Origin: Viola odorata
Taxonomy: Eukaryota; Streptophyta; Magnoliopsida; Malpighiales; Violaceae
Length of the DNA stretch: 64,000 bases
Direction: 5' to 3'
Assembly (NCBI GenBank): GCA_963691705.1
Contig: OY829542.1
Location: 48,463,002 to 48,527,001 of the forward strand
In this document: positions 11,371 to 22,919 of the stretch, in pieces
Numbering within the stretch: position 1 is the stretch's first letter
Layout of the letters: each line of letters starts with the position of its first letter
Translations under genes and position numbers: made by a program
The notes under the pieces: model-generated
What the model was told of the DNA's origin: nothing
The model's database searches: none
What the model saw: only the letters and a program-made list of their open reading frames with translations

Positions 11371-12361
11371 ACTCAACCTTTTTTCCTTCTACAATTTAGA
11401 TTTGTTAGTTTAGTGGTCTGTTTAGTTATGGAAAGTGAGAACTCTCCTGGATTGTACTTAATTACAAAGTAATTATATATTTTTTATAATTAGAGCTGAT
11501 AAATAAGAAATTATAAATTAATGTACTTAATTACAAAAAAATTATTTATCGAGTAAATTAATGTTATTCTATGAAAAATTAAATCAAGAATGAAAACAAG
11601 AAATTGATAATCATTTTTTTTAATTTTCCGGAAGAAACACGAATCAATTACAATAGAATTAAAATTTCACACATAAACATATTCTACAATGTGGGCCTTG
11701 CAATGCAAATTATGTACTCAACAATTACAATAGCAACTCCAGCCTCTCTAATTTAAAAAAAAATACAAAATTTAATTTAATTATAAGAAAGCTTAAGTCT
11801 AAATTTATATATTTATTTCAACATTAATGATTTAATATTAATTATAAAAATTGTTATAAAAATTTTAAATTAATTTAAAAATATTTAAATAATTTTGAAT
11901 GGTCTATAACCATGATTTTTTCATGCTTTAAAGAAAAAAACCATGAGTAATCTTATGAAAAGTATAAACCCATTTTAAAAAAATAAAAAAAATAAGAAAA
12001 ATGGATATAGAATTACTCATCTTGAGATGAGATTATGTTATTATAGTTTTTAATTTATTTTGTTCATTATATAAATTAAAAAAATTGAATTTATTTAAAA
12101 AATAAAAATAAAAAAGATGAGAGAGAGAAAAGAAGGAGAGGGTTTTGGTTTAATTGGTTACCCATTACCCAACCCAATAAAATCCACCTATTTTAGTTTA
12201 AATGGGTATATTGCCAATTTCTACCCATTTAAAAATTGCACTGACCTATTTAACATCCATACCCATTTAAATTAGTTGGGTATGGGTAGATTTTTGCTAC
12301 CCCTAATTGTAATGAATCTTAGAAATTGAATTTTTTTATCATTGTAATGAATCTTAGAAAT

Positions 12362-13015
12362 TGTAATGGCGAAGGTTGGGAAGGCACAACTAATGATTCA
12401 CGCGTTTTTCTTGATGCATTAACTAGACCAGATAATGCTTTTCCTATGCCCGCAGCTGGTAAAACATTATTTTTGTAATTCATAACAATATTTATTAGTT
12501 GTTACATTAATGGTTTACTACAAATATTTGATTGTTATTTATATTTGGCAGGCTACTATTATGCAGTTGATGCTGGTTATCCAAATATTCCCGGATTTTT
12601 AGCTCCTTATCGTGGTGAACGGTATCACTTAAATGATTTTCGTGGACGAGGAAGGATAACAAGAAAATATGCATTGTTTAACTATCGACATTCGTCATTG
12701 AGAAATGTGATTGAAAGGGCTTTTGGCGTTCTGAAGGCTAGATTTCCAATCTTAAAGTCCATTCCAAATTATCCTCTTCGTCGTCAGAGGCAAATACCTC
12801 TAGCTTGTTGTACACTACACAACTTTATTCGAATGGAAGATAGAGCTGATCAACTATTCACAGAATATGGTACAAAAGGTCAGTAAAATTTAGACGAGAA
12901 CGAAGCTAATGTGACGCAAGAAGGTATTCAAGTGGATATGTCCCAACAACAACTAATGAATGGCGTTAGAGAAGATATTGCAAATCAATTATGGTCTCAT
13001 TATAATAATTGTTAG
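12362..13015 (+). pseudogene. PIF/Harbinger DDE_4 transposase, 3' part, with premature stop
   Basis: Two exons can be seen. The first runs to 12458 and contains GWEGTTNDSRVF, the region of the second catalytic Asp. A 93-bp GT-AG intron (12459-12551) follows, and the second exon starts with the second half of a Gly codon. Exon 2 contains VDAGYPNIPGF, YHLNDF and the RNVIERAFGVLKARFPILK segment with the catalytic Glu. An in-frame TAA at 12884-12886 cuts the protein short. The same frame then continues 42 codons to TAG 13013-13015 with a typical Harbinger C-terminus (REDIANQLW). The 5' half of the gene is absent. This is an inactive transposase. Confidence 0.9.
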
Positions 13016-14677
13016 AATATGAAAAAGTAACAAGTTAAATTAAGTATGTTTTGAATGTTTAAATTTGTAGTATTCATGTCATGAACAAATAATTCAAGAC
13101 TATTTTATATGCATTTTATTTTCATGAACGGAAATATTATATTTATATTTAATTTTTAATTCCAATTTTGGATTTTACATTTTTTTTTGGAATTTTTACA
13201 TTAATTAATTTTCTTTTGGATTTGTACTATTTTTTTGAACAAATAATTTCATGTCCAAATAATTCAAGACTATTTTTTTTTTGAGTTTTTACATATTTTT
13301 GGGAATTTTTACATTTTTATGAATTTTTTACATTTTTTTGGATTTTTTACATTTCTTTTGGGATTTTTTACATTTTTTAGATTTTTTGGTTTTTTTTGGG
13401 AATTTATACATTTTTTTGAATTTTTTACATTTTTTCTAAACTTGTAATGTTAATTCTGAAAAATCGTTTTGCAATTGCAAAACTTCAAATATGGCGTTTG
13501 CAAAATTTTCTAAACTTGTAGTGTTAATTCTGAAAATCTGTTTTGCAATTGCAAAACTGAAAAATTTGCTGAAAATTTTCCATTTGCAAAATGTTGTTGT
13601 GAAACAAATTTTGAAAATTTTTCTAGCTTTTGGAAAATTTTCCAAATCTTTTTTTCTCCTAAATGGTTTGTGCTTTTGAATTTATACATAAATATATTTA
13701 GAATATTTATATTTGATTTTTAACAAACTTAAAATCGGCTACTATTTAGTTTTTTTTTTTTTCAAAAAAATATTAGCATTGTTTTTTAATTAAAATAAAA
13801 TTGATTTAACAAAAGTAGTAGCTTTTGTTTTTCAAAAAAATAAGAAATAGTTGTTAGGTGAATACAATTTCGAGTTTTCTAAGGCTGAAAAATGCATTTT
13901 GCAAAACAGAAAACGTACTGTAGCTGTGAAACAGAATTGAAAATTTTGCAAAACAGAAAATTTTCGTTAGTAAACGCAAATTTCTTTTATTTTCGATATG
14001 TTAACGTCTTTTTAGTTTTTACAAATAAAGGAGAGCAAAGTCCTTTATACCAAAAAAGAAAATAAAAGGAGAGCCAAGTCTTAAATTCCTATGATGAATA
14101 AATAAATAACAATTGACACTACACATGGAAATATTGTTTGAATTTATTGGGTGCAAGAATAAGAAAATAAATAATGGAAATAAACATGTTAGTAATAATA
14201 AATTAGAGGTCAGGAAAAAAAACTCAACTTCTGCCATCTAAGATTGAATAAAAAATTGAGTGCAGCTAAAGATACAAAACGATGCCAATCCAGCTTGGAC
14301 AGAATGGCACCAGAACAATACAACAACAACAACATGCACCCCATCCCTACAAAAAGCTTACTCAGCAACAAATAACGAATATAGCCGACAAAAATCACTA
14401 CAAAATACTACTACAAGGCTGCTCTGCTCGAGTTTGCAGGCACAAAACCTGCCAAGTTGGAGTTAAAACAATAACCCAATTCTCTACAAAACCTTAACCA
14501 AAAAATGATGGATGTGCAAGTGCAATGAAATCCTCATTCTGATCCAGAGAAGAATCAAGAAACAACCATTGCACACGCGAATATGCTCCGAACCGGACGG
14601 GGAAAAAAATCTCATACAGCTACTTCTACTCAACCTCACTCTCTCTCTCTACGCCACAAAACTGCTGGACTAATGCC

Positions 14678-16822
14678 TCAAAGTACTACAGCAACCTTCT
14701 CATGAGAGACATAAGATGACGGGTGGGCAATCAAGGGTTCGTAATGATCAGCTCCGGCACCACACCAGCCTGCACATTACACAAGTGGAGATGCAAACTT
14801 ATTTATGGCCAATCAAGAATGAGGCAACAGCATCATACCTAGTAAAGACTAAAGAGTAACTCATTGTTTGCCAATGAACATTTGCAATAATAAGCCAAAG
14901 TTCAATTACCTGTTCCTTTCATAAATAAAAAGAAAGGAGGTTCCCGAATTTCACTCCTTGGACGATGCGGGAGGAAGAAAACACAATTTTCTTCATCAAC
15001 CATTGCATCAGATCCGTGTGCTTGCACCTGTAATGGTGGACAAACCCAAGTAAATACCAAAATGTAGATAAGTATGGAAGAAATTACAGCTGCACAACAA
15101 GACTTTGTGATAACCTTCAAACCCTTCAGCAGCAAACTAACGACGTAATCATGCAAGGACTAAAAATTGACTCTCTACCAAAATGCATGGAAGGTGATAA
15201 GCAATGCTTAATTTGTTGAAAATAACTTTCATGGCTGTTTTCATGCATGAAAAGGTCTCCACCGAAAACAAACCACAGCAGCTATACTATCTTCAAAAGC
15301 AGACTGTTAAAGTATTTATTACAATCCTTCATCCTAAGAATCAAAGAAGCAAAACCATTAATAAAGAATCAAAAAGGGGATCAAGAACAGGGCAACTGCG
15401 AAAACGTAGAGGATAGGACTGATTGTCTATAGTTGTTTGCTTTACAAACACACACAGGAAATGTGATGGCTATCCAACTCCAAATTTATACTTAAACCAT
15501 TAATAGCATCTCAATGTCAAAACAATGAAAGCGATGGGTGACTTCCCTATCGACATTTCCAAACTATCCCTAACTGACAGATACTTGTTTCTAAAGGCCC
15601 TTCATTGTGTCACAACAAGTAACAACTACTGTATAGTATTCTAATCCTGTTCTACAAAGTAGAGGTTCAAAACATCAACCACTGCTCCTCTGAACTGACA
15701 CATGGGAGTAAGACTTAAAAACATCTGCATCATGTAATCCATATACTTGCTATGAAAATGATGCATGGCTTCACACTATCAAACTCATCCTTTAATAAAA
15801 TGCAACCGGAGAACAGAAAACTTCATAGGCAAGCACCTGATAGACACAAACTGCAAACATAACACAAAAACATCGAAAACCAACATTAAACCACCTATGC
15901 TTACCACATAGATCTCTCGCTTGAACTCTGTCGCAAGGCATTCAATTGCAATATCATCTCCAAAAGCCGCAGCATGACCTTCCCTATTCTCATCTACAGA
16001 CAACAAACCCTCCTCTGTATACTGCAAAGTAATGATATCATATTCATCATCTGGTGACCCAGAGATTGACATGTACTTGGCCCAACTTGACCCATCATTC
16101 ACACCAATACACCTCTCTTTGAATATAGATTCCACTGCCATCTCCCTTCACATCACAAAACCAAAATTTCAATCAGATTCTGGAGAAAGACACAAACTTT
16201 AACCAAAACAGCAGATCTGGAGGAAAAGAAATTACCTTTGCATGCCTAGCTGAACGAGCTCGTCGATAGCTGAATCCAAGGGGATTCGGTCTTCTTTCTT
16301 GGCCAAGAGCTTGACTTCTTGGACCACGTGGATCCCCCACCCGTTTTTCAGATCCGGCGAATACATGTGCTTCACGGCATCGTTTAACATCCCTCTCTCT
16401 TCGCTGCTTGCGGATCCAAAATCCTCCAAGAACCGTTTCACCGTCCGCCGCCGCAACTCCCGCGCGTCCACCTCACGCGGCATCATCATCGCCTTCTGCG
16501 ACGCCGTGAACAGGCAGTTCCCGTCGGACGAGACCTCCCCACCGTGCGACAACCTGAAGACCACCGAACCTGCCTCCACGGCGTCGTTCTTTCCGCCGTC
16601 CCCCTCACCCCTTGGGTGCTTCCACAGCACACCTTTCGCTTGAAGCCGCTGCAAGTACCGCCGTTGCTGCTCCTCCAACCCAATCAAATCATCCCACGTA
16701 GAGGTTACAATTGCAGCCTGGTCAACAAGATCCACCGGAGCATCCCTCCATTGAATAGCCGGCGCCGGCGTCTGAAATGCGGTTTCGCCAACGGTCGTTG
16801 AATCGCATAGTAATTTCCCCAT
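14678..16822 (-). CDS. OTU-domain cysteine protease (deubiquitinase-like), 4 exons
   Basis: Coding exons are 16236-16822, 15905-16145, 14910-15027 and 14678-14769. All junctions are GT-AG and phases agree, giving 345 residues. OTU proteases cleave ubiquitin linkages using a Cys-His pair. Here DGNCLF gives Asp100 and the nucleophile Cys103, and ADHYEPL near the C-terminus supplies the His at about 324. The ATG at 16822 is the first ATG in this frame; the frame extends further upstream but without another ATG. The N-terminal 90 residues are a family-specific extension with an IGLEEQQRRYLQRL helix. The 5' leader is GA-rich. Arabidopsis has several OTU genes of this kind, and I cannot say which is the orthologue. 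The protein looks intact and probably cytosolic or nuclear. Confidence 0.88.
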
Positions 16823-17216
16823 TTCGATTTTTTTTTTTAAAGAATAAAAACCAAAAAAAATTACTAGTTTTTTCTGTTTATTTATTTTTAGTAAAGAAAG
16901 AAGGGAATAAATTCTTGTTTTTTCTCTCTTCTTCTCCAACGAAGAGAAATGACAGAAAAGAGAGGTAGAGAGAGAAAGGGGGAGCGAGAGAGAAACAGAG
17001 TTTTAACGGATAGATGGGGGCGCGGGAGAGTTACAAGGGTACGTGGCAATATCTTGTGGGTTATGGTCTAAAGAGAGAAATGTTAGTGTAAGGTGGAGGA
17101 GCATGAGGAGCAAAGCTGAGGCAATGGGCGTTTATTGGTAGTTGGCTTGTCATTTTTGGTTTGGTGTATATGGGTAGGTAAACGAGGATTTGCAGGGTCG
17201 ACCAATAGTTGTGTGA

Positions 17217-17222
17217 CACGTG
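17217..17222. promoter_or_regulatory. G-box (CACGTG) upstream of the OTU gene
   Basis: ACACGTGGC lies about 395 bp upstream of the OTU start codon, with further ACGTGGC and GCACGTGC cores nearby (around 17040 and 17284). G-boxes bind bZIP/bHLH factors and often mark light or ABA control. The functional role here is inferred. Confidence 0.4.
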
Positions 17223-17515
17223 GCGTCATATGGGGTCAGACTTTTGCTGTCATCCAATGAGATTTATCCGTGTCTGCGTTATGCACGTGCGTGTGCGGCT
17301 ACTGGCCGGCGTTTGCGTTACTTACACCTACCTACAACAGTGAGGTGAGAAAACTGAAATGTCGTCGCCTGCACAAAGTAACGGTCATGAAATGACGTGG
17401 AGTATTTCTTCCGAGGTAAAAACTTTTCGCAACGTGTAACGGGCCAACGGCTCTCTCTCTGCTCTAATTCTTTTTTGGTCTGAAGACTCAGAACCCTCTC
17501 TCGATCTATATTATA

Positions 17516-17770
17516 CTCCCTCTGGTCCGAAATGTATGACTTCCTCGCATCCCAATATTCAGTAGGAAACGCATATCGAGGAGGTCGGATGAGGTACTAT
17601 TTGACCCCAAAAAATTCCGTACTTTTTTTCGAACGTACGTATAACGTACTTCTAAGAAACAATTCGGGACAAAAATTGTCTCAAATAGTGACTGTTCCGG
17701 CCGTCTTAAGATACGTTCCGAAACAGTAATAGCAAATGCTAAAACGTCATACATTTCAAACCGGATAGAT
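17516..17770. mobile_element. Mariner/Stowaway-like MITE
   Basis: The left end CTCCCTCTGGTCCGAAATG, then TATGAC, is mirrored at the right by GTCATACATTTCAAACCGG. It sits at a TA dinucleotide. The interior (AAAAATTCCGTACTTTTTTTCGAAC) is shared with the element at 24441-24652, so both belong to one family. No coding capacity. Confidence 0.7.
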
Positions 17771-18231
17771 ATATGTTGGGTTTTTACTTTCTTTTTCTTT
17801 CTCATATTAATTTGAAAAAGAATGTGGTAATTACTAATTAGTAATTTATGGAAACTATGCTGTAATCATCCGATTATGAAAATCTGATCATTTTGGTCAA
17901 ACTAGCTAACAAAAAAACTTACTTAAATTGTTTTATTTTTTTATATTTAAATTACATATCGTTTTTATAATTTAGATGGTAAATTAATAAAAACGATATG
18001 TAATAATCATGAATAATATTTTAAAAAATCATATAAAACAACAAAACAAGGAACACAACATTCACTTATTTACTCCCTCCATCTTAAAATAAAAGTCGTT
18101 TTGGGTTTCAGAACACATATTAAGAAAAATAGTTTTTACTATTTTTTAGATAAAATTATTTATTTATTTTCTAATTCAAATTTATTTATCACAAAAATAC
18201 ATAGTAAACAGTAGGTAGGGCCCACACACAA

Positions 18232-18429
18232 GTCCCTAATCTTTTTTTTCCTTCATTTTAGTCCATCTCTAACGTTCACAAAAATACGTTAGTCATGCGG
18301 AGTCCCTACTGTCAGAACGGTGACAAACGACCGTTAAATCCGAGTATTTTATTATTTAACCTGATAAAGTGCACTGTTCCTGGGCCCCAACTTGTCATAT
18401 TTTCTGACAGCCTTATCTTGAGGAATCCC
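18232..18429 (+). repeat. Left terminal inverted repeat of the MULE
   Basis: It matches the reverse complement of 23182-23404 over nearly its whole length, with point differences and one ~28-bp gap. Confidence 0.85.
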
Positions 18430-18712
18430 GTTTAGTCATCTATTATATACGTTAATCATCTTTTAACTCTTCATCATCCCCCGAAAATTACCCTACTTAA
18501 TTAAATTAACTTAACAAATTATAAACTAACTAAATCAAAGTAGAAAATTAGAATTAAGTTTTAACAGCGGGACACACAACACACAACAAACATTAACTCT
18601 ACCTGCATCTCCATCTGCCATCTGCTTCTTCTCCATTCTTCATTTTTTAACCAGAGAAACAGTATCAAAAATTTGCACCTAAAGCATACGATCTATCGTT
18701 GTTGTCTGCAAG

Positions 18713-19938
18713 TAGGATTGTTCATCGGTTAACCGAAACCGAAACTGAAGTCCGTAATTTCGAATTGTGGTTAACCGAATTTTCAAAAATTAAAAATCAA
18801 AATCGAATCGAAGTTTATAAAAATTGAAATTTCGAAACCGAAATAATTTCGGTTCGAAAGTTCAAAAAAACTAAACTTCTGAAATTTCAAAACCTTTTTT
18901 TTCATGAAAAAAGAACAAAAAAATGGATCTGAACATTAGTAATTCATCCGAAAATTAGGCAAGCATTGACAAACATCATAGAACAATTCTGCAATTTATA
19001 CAATCCAACATATTTATACTACCAACTTCCACAAATTCATGATAATCATGTTCGAAGATGAAAACCACAGAAACAAAAATGAGAACCAACACATAAATAG
19101 CAAAACACAATCTGATACATGTTTTCAATTCGATGTAATTATGTATGAACAAAGTCAAGCTAGACATCGAGTTCGAAAAATAAAATTAAACATTTAGAAA
19201 ACCCTAAATCCCAATTACAAAAATGTGTAATCGATTGATTACAAAAACAAGCAAACTAGAATCCCAAACGAATTAAAGAACCTGAGAATCGAGCAATCAA
19301 GGCCCTAAGATTTTGAGAGATTGGGCAGACAAAGTGGCTGACCTCGCTCAACGTAAGCCATGTGATCTAAGCGAGAGAGAAGAGAGGAGAGAGGAGAGGG
19401 AAAGTTCGAGAGAACGAACGAGAGAGGATGAGGGAAAGTTCGGAGGCGGTGGGTGGTGGTGGTGGAGGAGGCGGTGGCCGATGAGCGAGAGGGAGAGAGA
19501 CAGAGAGTGACTGAGCGAGAGGGAGAGGCAGAGAGCGAATGAGGGAAAGTTCGGAGGCGGCGGTGGGTGGTGGTGATGGAGGAGGCAGTGGGTGGCGGTG
19601 ATGGAGGAGGCAGTGGGTGGCGAGAGGGAGAGATCAACTGCGCGATGTGAGAGAGCATGAGATGAGGGTTCTGTTTCGCGTGAGGACAAACGAGTGAGGA
19701 AGGAAGGGCATAATGGCATTTCAGTAAAAACAAATGCTTATATAGTGGGTAGAAAAGTTTGGTTAGTTCGGTTAATCGAACTTTTGCTTACCAATATCCG
19801 AAACCGAACCGAAGAAAAGTTCGGTTATTGAAAAATCGAAACCGAAAAAATTGAAACTAAAATTCCGAAACCGAACAAGAGAAATTCTGATTTCAGAATT
19901 TCGGTTATTCGGTTGTAGCAAACCGATGGGCAATCCTA
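18713..19938. mobile_element. Non-autonomous hAT-like element with subterminal ACCGAA repeats
   Basis: Inverted ends are TAGGATTGTTCATCGGTT and, reversed from the right, TAGGATTGCCCATCGGTT. Flanks TCTGCAAG (18705-18712) and TCTAGAAG (19939-19946) match at six of eight bases, consistent with an aged 8-bp duplication. Many CCGAAACCGAA motifs sit in both subterminal regions. The middle (about 19370-19625) is a purine-rich imperfect duplication containing GGAGGCGGTGGGTGGTGG. No transposase frame. Confidence 0.8.
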
Positions 19939-20170
19939 TCTAGAAGTGGTATAGTTGTTTTGCACAAAGAATCGAAGGACGACAACGACATCCCTAACTT
20001 CCAAAAGGTATGTATTTTAAAACCCTTGAATTGGCCTTTGTCATTGTTTGTTCTTGTGTTTGGGTTGGTTTTCGATATGTGGACATGTTTTTTTATATCC
20101 ATCCACTGTGGTGGTCTTGTCTTGTACATGGTTGAACTGAAATTTATTGTTTGTTATTTATTGGTAGGCC

Positions 20171-21093
20171 ATGGCTATTTTGTGGTTCAATGTGGGTGGT
20201 ATTTTTATGTTTAATCCGTATAAATACGACTACTCTACTATGGTTGAGTGGAAGTGTGATGTTAAACACTTATCTTATGAGTTACTAATATGGATTCTGG
20301 GTAGGATGAAAGTAAACAATGTGGGTAAAATTTTATTTTACAAACAATGGGATAAGGACATTGTGGATTTAGATATGGATTTGATCTTTCTACAATGCGA
20401 AATATCATTTGAAATATTAGTGCAATTAGTAAAGGAGAAAGGTGCAGTGGATTTATTTATAGACCATGATGAAAGTCAGCCTCTGTTTATTGAAGGTAAA
20501 TCTCGAATTTTACCATGTGATTTACTACCTTTTCCAAACTCAATACATGTTAATTACTTCAGTAGTGACATAGTAGAGTTGGTGAGTGGCAGTACCTTTA
20601 ATGTTGAGGAGGGAGTAAAGTCAAACATCCTAGAGACATAAATGAAAATGCTGCCCCAATTAAGGCATTTTATAACCTTCAAAACTATAGGTATTATTCT
20701 TCTGACTCTTGTGAATTGAACCCTGAAGGAGATAGAGTTGATGAGAGTGTTAATAGAGAGAATATTTTAGGTAGTGGAGATAGGGTTGCTGAACAAGATG
20801 GTTGTGAAGATAGAGATGACAGTGAAGATGGTAGGAGCAGACTGGCTTTAAACCCCATGCTAGACTCTAGCAGACCCAGTCAAAATGCAGGAAGAGGAAG
20901 GGGAAGAGGAACACAAGCTACACAAGCCACTAGATGGTTTGGAGATTATATTCCAGCAAATGAGGAGCCAAATTCAGCAACTATTCCAGCATATAAGGAT
21001 CAGTCAATTATTGCAGCAACTATGCTGCCAGAAAAGAGAACAAAGGGAAGGTCTAAGGGTTCTGAAAATAAGAAGCATAAAGGACTTGCATGA
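20171..21093 (+). pseudogene. MULE transposase remnant: N-terminal PB1-like domain plus tail, core missing
   Basis: ATG 20171 follows a likely 5'-leader intron (20008-20167, GT-AG). The first 156 codons resemble the PB1-like N-terminal domain of plant MuDR-type transposases (GGIFMFNPYKYDYS, HLSYELLIWI). That frame ends at 20641. The reading continues in the next frame (+2 relative to the first) from about 20608 to TGA 21091-21093, giving an acidic stretch, then a GRGRGRG motif and a basic tail. The zinc-finger/DDE/SWIM core that should lie between is absent. I infer an internal deletion plus one frameshift. No catalytic activity is expected. Confidence 0.65.
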
Positions 21094-21591
21094 AGTTGTT
21101 ATTATGACAATTCGTTGTTAATGGCATACTTAGCATCTTTTGGAACTTATGGTTTGGAACATAAAGTTTTGTTTGGGGATGAATTAACTTGGATAACTTA
21201 ACTGTCCTTTGTTGGTATATTAGGAATTGTGTGTGCATATTTTAGGCAGTGATTTGTAAAAAAAATCTTTTACTTGATATGGATTTGTTGGAGTAGTCGG
21301 ACTTGATCATTATGCTTATGATACATAAAGTTCTATTTGTGGTGCCTAAGTTTGTTTCTGTTTATTTATTCCTGTATCCATTCTCAACTGTAACTTGTAA
21401 TCAGATGTGCAGATTTTATTTTGAAACTACAAAATTAAACCAGGGCAGATCCATAACAAAATGAACATCACTTTGAAAAATAAACTAAACATTTTATATA
21501 AAAAAATAGAACGATTCCTCATGTACATCAACTCCAGATAAACAAGGAAAAACATAACATTATCCCTCATACCAGGGCAGATCCATAACAA

Positions 21592-21960
21592 TCAGACATT
21601 AGGAATGCCTGCCACACCATTGCCAAATATATTCAACTCCTCAGCAGTAACCCTAACACCTCTCAATGCGAATTGGAATGTAGCCCTCTTATTCTGCAGC
21701 TGATTAATGGCAACTTGCAAATGAGTAATGCAAACGCCAAGGGAGTCAACAATGGAAATATCCTGATCATCATCTTCAATCACCGCTTTCTTCTTGGCCC
21801 TCAATTCATCTGCCCTTGCCTCCAAGCGAAAGATGTCCTGATTACTTTGGAGAATCTTGTGCTCGAGCATAGCTACGTCATCATGTAAATGACCACTGAT
21901 GCTCCCCACAAATTGGAGAAGGGCTTGCTTGTCGTTCGCATTCATTTGGAAAAGAGGCAT
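21592..21960 (-). CDS. Small coiled-coil-like protein of unknown function inside the MULE
   Basis: The ATG is at 21960-21958 and the frame ends at 21592, giving 122 residues. A TATA motif (CTATATAAAT, about 22021-22030 on minus) lies about 60 bp upstream, which supports a real transcription unit. The middle is helix-prone and charged (NQDIFRLEARADELRAKKK), then a DDDQD acidic patch, then a second helix (LQVAINQLQNK). No known domain is recognised. It is convergent with the MULE plus-strand gene. Short GGGCAGATCCATAACAA repeats occur at 21444 and 21575 at its 3' side. It may be a MULE accessory protein or a captured host gene. Confidence 0.6.
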   Translation of the reverse strand: MPLFQMNANDKQALLQFVGSISGHLHDDVAMLEHKILQSNQDIFRLEARADELRAKKKAVIEDDDQDISIVDSLGVCITHLQVAINQLQNKRATFQFALRGVRVTAEELNIFGNGVAGIPNV

Positions 21961-22409
21961 AGTGATAGAGAGGCAGAGAGATAGAGTATTTTGATGGTGA
22001 TGAGTTAGAGCTGCTATCAATTTATATAGAGGATTTTAAGGTGTTGGAGATAAGCTAAAGCATACCTTCAACCGACGGATTCTGTATACAGTCAACTACT
22101 TTGAAACGTTGCAAACTTTAGGAATATGAAAGGTTGGAATGTTGCAACAATTGGGAATATGAAAGGCTGACTCCAGTAGTAAATAATGTCGTGAATGGCA
22201 GGGGAATCTTGAATAGCTTCCTTCCAGCTACAAGTCTATAAAGTGCGAAGATCTTTGTCTACTGAATGACTTAACAATCTGAGGAAAGGAAATATAGTTG
22301 CATTGGAAATGAAACACTATGAATTGCTTACTTTGTGCACATGAAATACAATACTAAAAACTTAAGAAAAGATTACTCCAATTTCAGTACACCTCAAATT
22401 AGAAAACCA

Positions 22410-22919
22410 TCAAAGTACTTTGCTTACAATTACACCAACCATACCTATTAAAAAACACAAGAAAATTGCAACTTTTGCATACTTCATAAAACCATCTGAC
22501 TTCTCCAATTTTTGCCTATCTAATTCGTATTGCAAACAGGAAACCTCAGATACTGTTTCCATGTGTGCATTCTGCATACGATCTAATATTTTATTCAAAG
22601 ACCTCACATCTGCTTTCAAATTTTCTTCACTGTCTAAGAGTATATGGACCACATCCCTCGCTCTTTGTGACAATCGTTCACTATCATGCCAATTTAAATA
22701 CTTACATTTGTGTTTTCGACAAGAGTAAAACCTTCTCCCAACATTCTCCTCCTTCCAACAAACCCACATGAAAGCTTTCAACCCGCAGTCGCAAAACCTC
22801 GCTGCTCCTTCATAACTTTCATCACCAACTTGAGTATTTCTCCTCCATATGCGCCTCGAACAAATAGAACTTTCAGATATCGTAGTACAAATTTGAATTT
22901 TTTTCCAAAGGATTAGAAA
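22410..22919 (-). CDS. GRF-type zinc-finger protein with C-terminal membrane segment; start unclear
   Basis: The frame is open from 22919 to the stop at 22410 but has no ATG before the zinc finger. The start is therefore in an unseen upstream exon, or the gene has lost it. The GRF finger pattern is clear: CDCG, then NVGRRFYSC, then C and NWHD. A coiled-coil-like stretch with spaced leucines follows, then a hydrophobic C-terminal segment (AIFLCFLIGMVGVIVS). GRF fingers bind nucleic acid in known proteins. Short plant GRF proteins with a terminal membrane helix are common and often near transposons. Here it lies between the MULE terminal repeats, so it probably moves with the element. Confidence 0.65.
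   Translation of the reverse strand, partial: FLILWKKIQICTTISESSICSRRIWRRNTQVGDESYEGAARFCDCGLKAFMWVCWKEENVGRRFYSCRKHKCKYLNWHDSERLSQRARDVVHILLDSEENLKADVRSLNKILDRMQNAHMETVSEVSCLQYELDRQKLEKSDGFMKYAKVAIFLCFLIGMVGVIVSKVL

Larger units (their letters stand above)
10710..12305. mobile_element. Non-autonomous hAT element with perfect 8-bp target duplication
   Basis: The ends are TAGGGGTGGCAAA and TTTTGCTACCCCTA (inverted). They are flanked by the identical 8-bp duplication ATTGTAAT at 10702-10709 and 12306-12313. Subterminal regions are full of GGGTATGGGT/ACCCATACCC motifs, typical of hAT transposase-binding arrays. The 1596-bp element has no transposase frame. It carries a second element (10862-11140) and a 20-bp tandem array near 11300. 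Confidence 0.92.
10396..13982 (+). mobile_element. PIF/Harbinger transposon relic with nested elements
   Basis: The left end (GGGGTTGTTTAGTTACGGAG, then AATTTTCTG) is mirrored by the right end near 13982, whose reverse complement reads TTGCGTTTACTAACG then AAAATTTTCTG. GCTGTTTCACAGC-type sequence continues the inverted repeat inside both ends. A degraded DDE transposase with an intron lies at 12362-13015. A 1.6 kb hAT element (10710-12305) occupies the 5' half, and the upstream part of the transposase is gone. Between 13140 and 13640 are cryptic TTTTTTACATTTTT repeats and a 72-bp-period duplication. The exact ends are uncertain by a few bases. Confidence 0.75.

Noticed and set aside
14260..14497. 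Short plus-strand frames downstream of the OTU gene
   Set aside because: They are antisense to the 3' untranslated region of the OTU gene and low in complexity.
19305..19733. Pro/Ser/His-rich frames of 123-142 codons on minus
   Set aside because: They are produced by the purine-rich tandem sequence inside the hAT element at 18713-19938.
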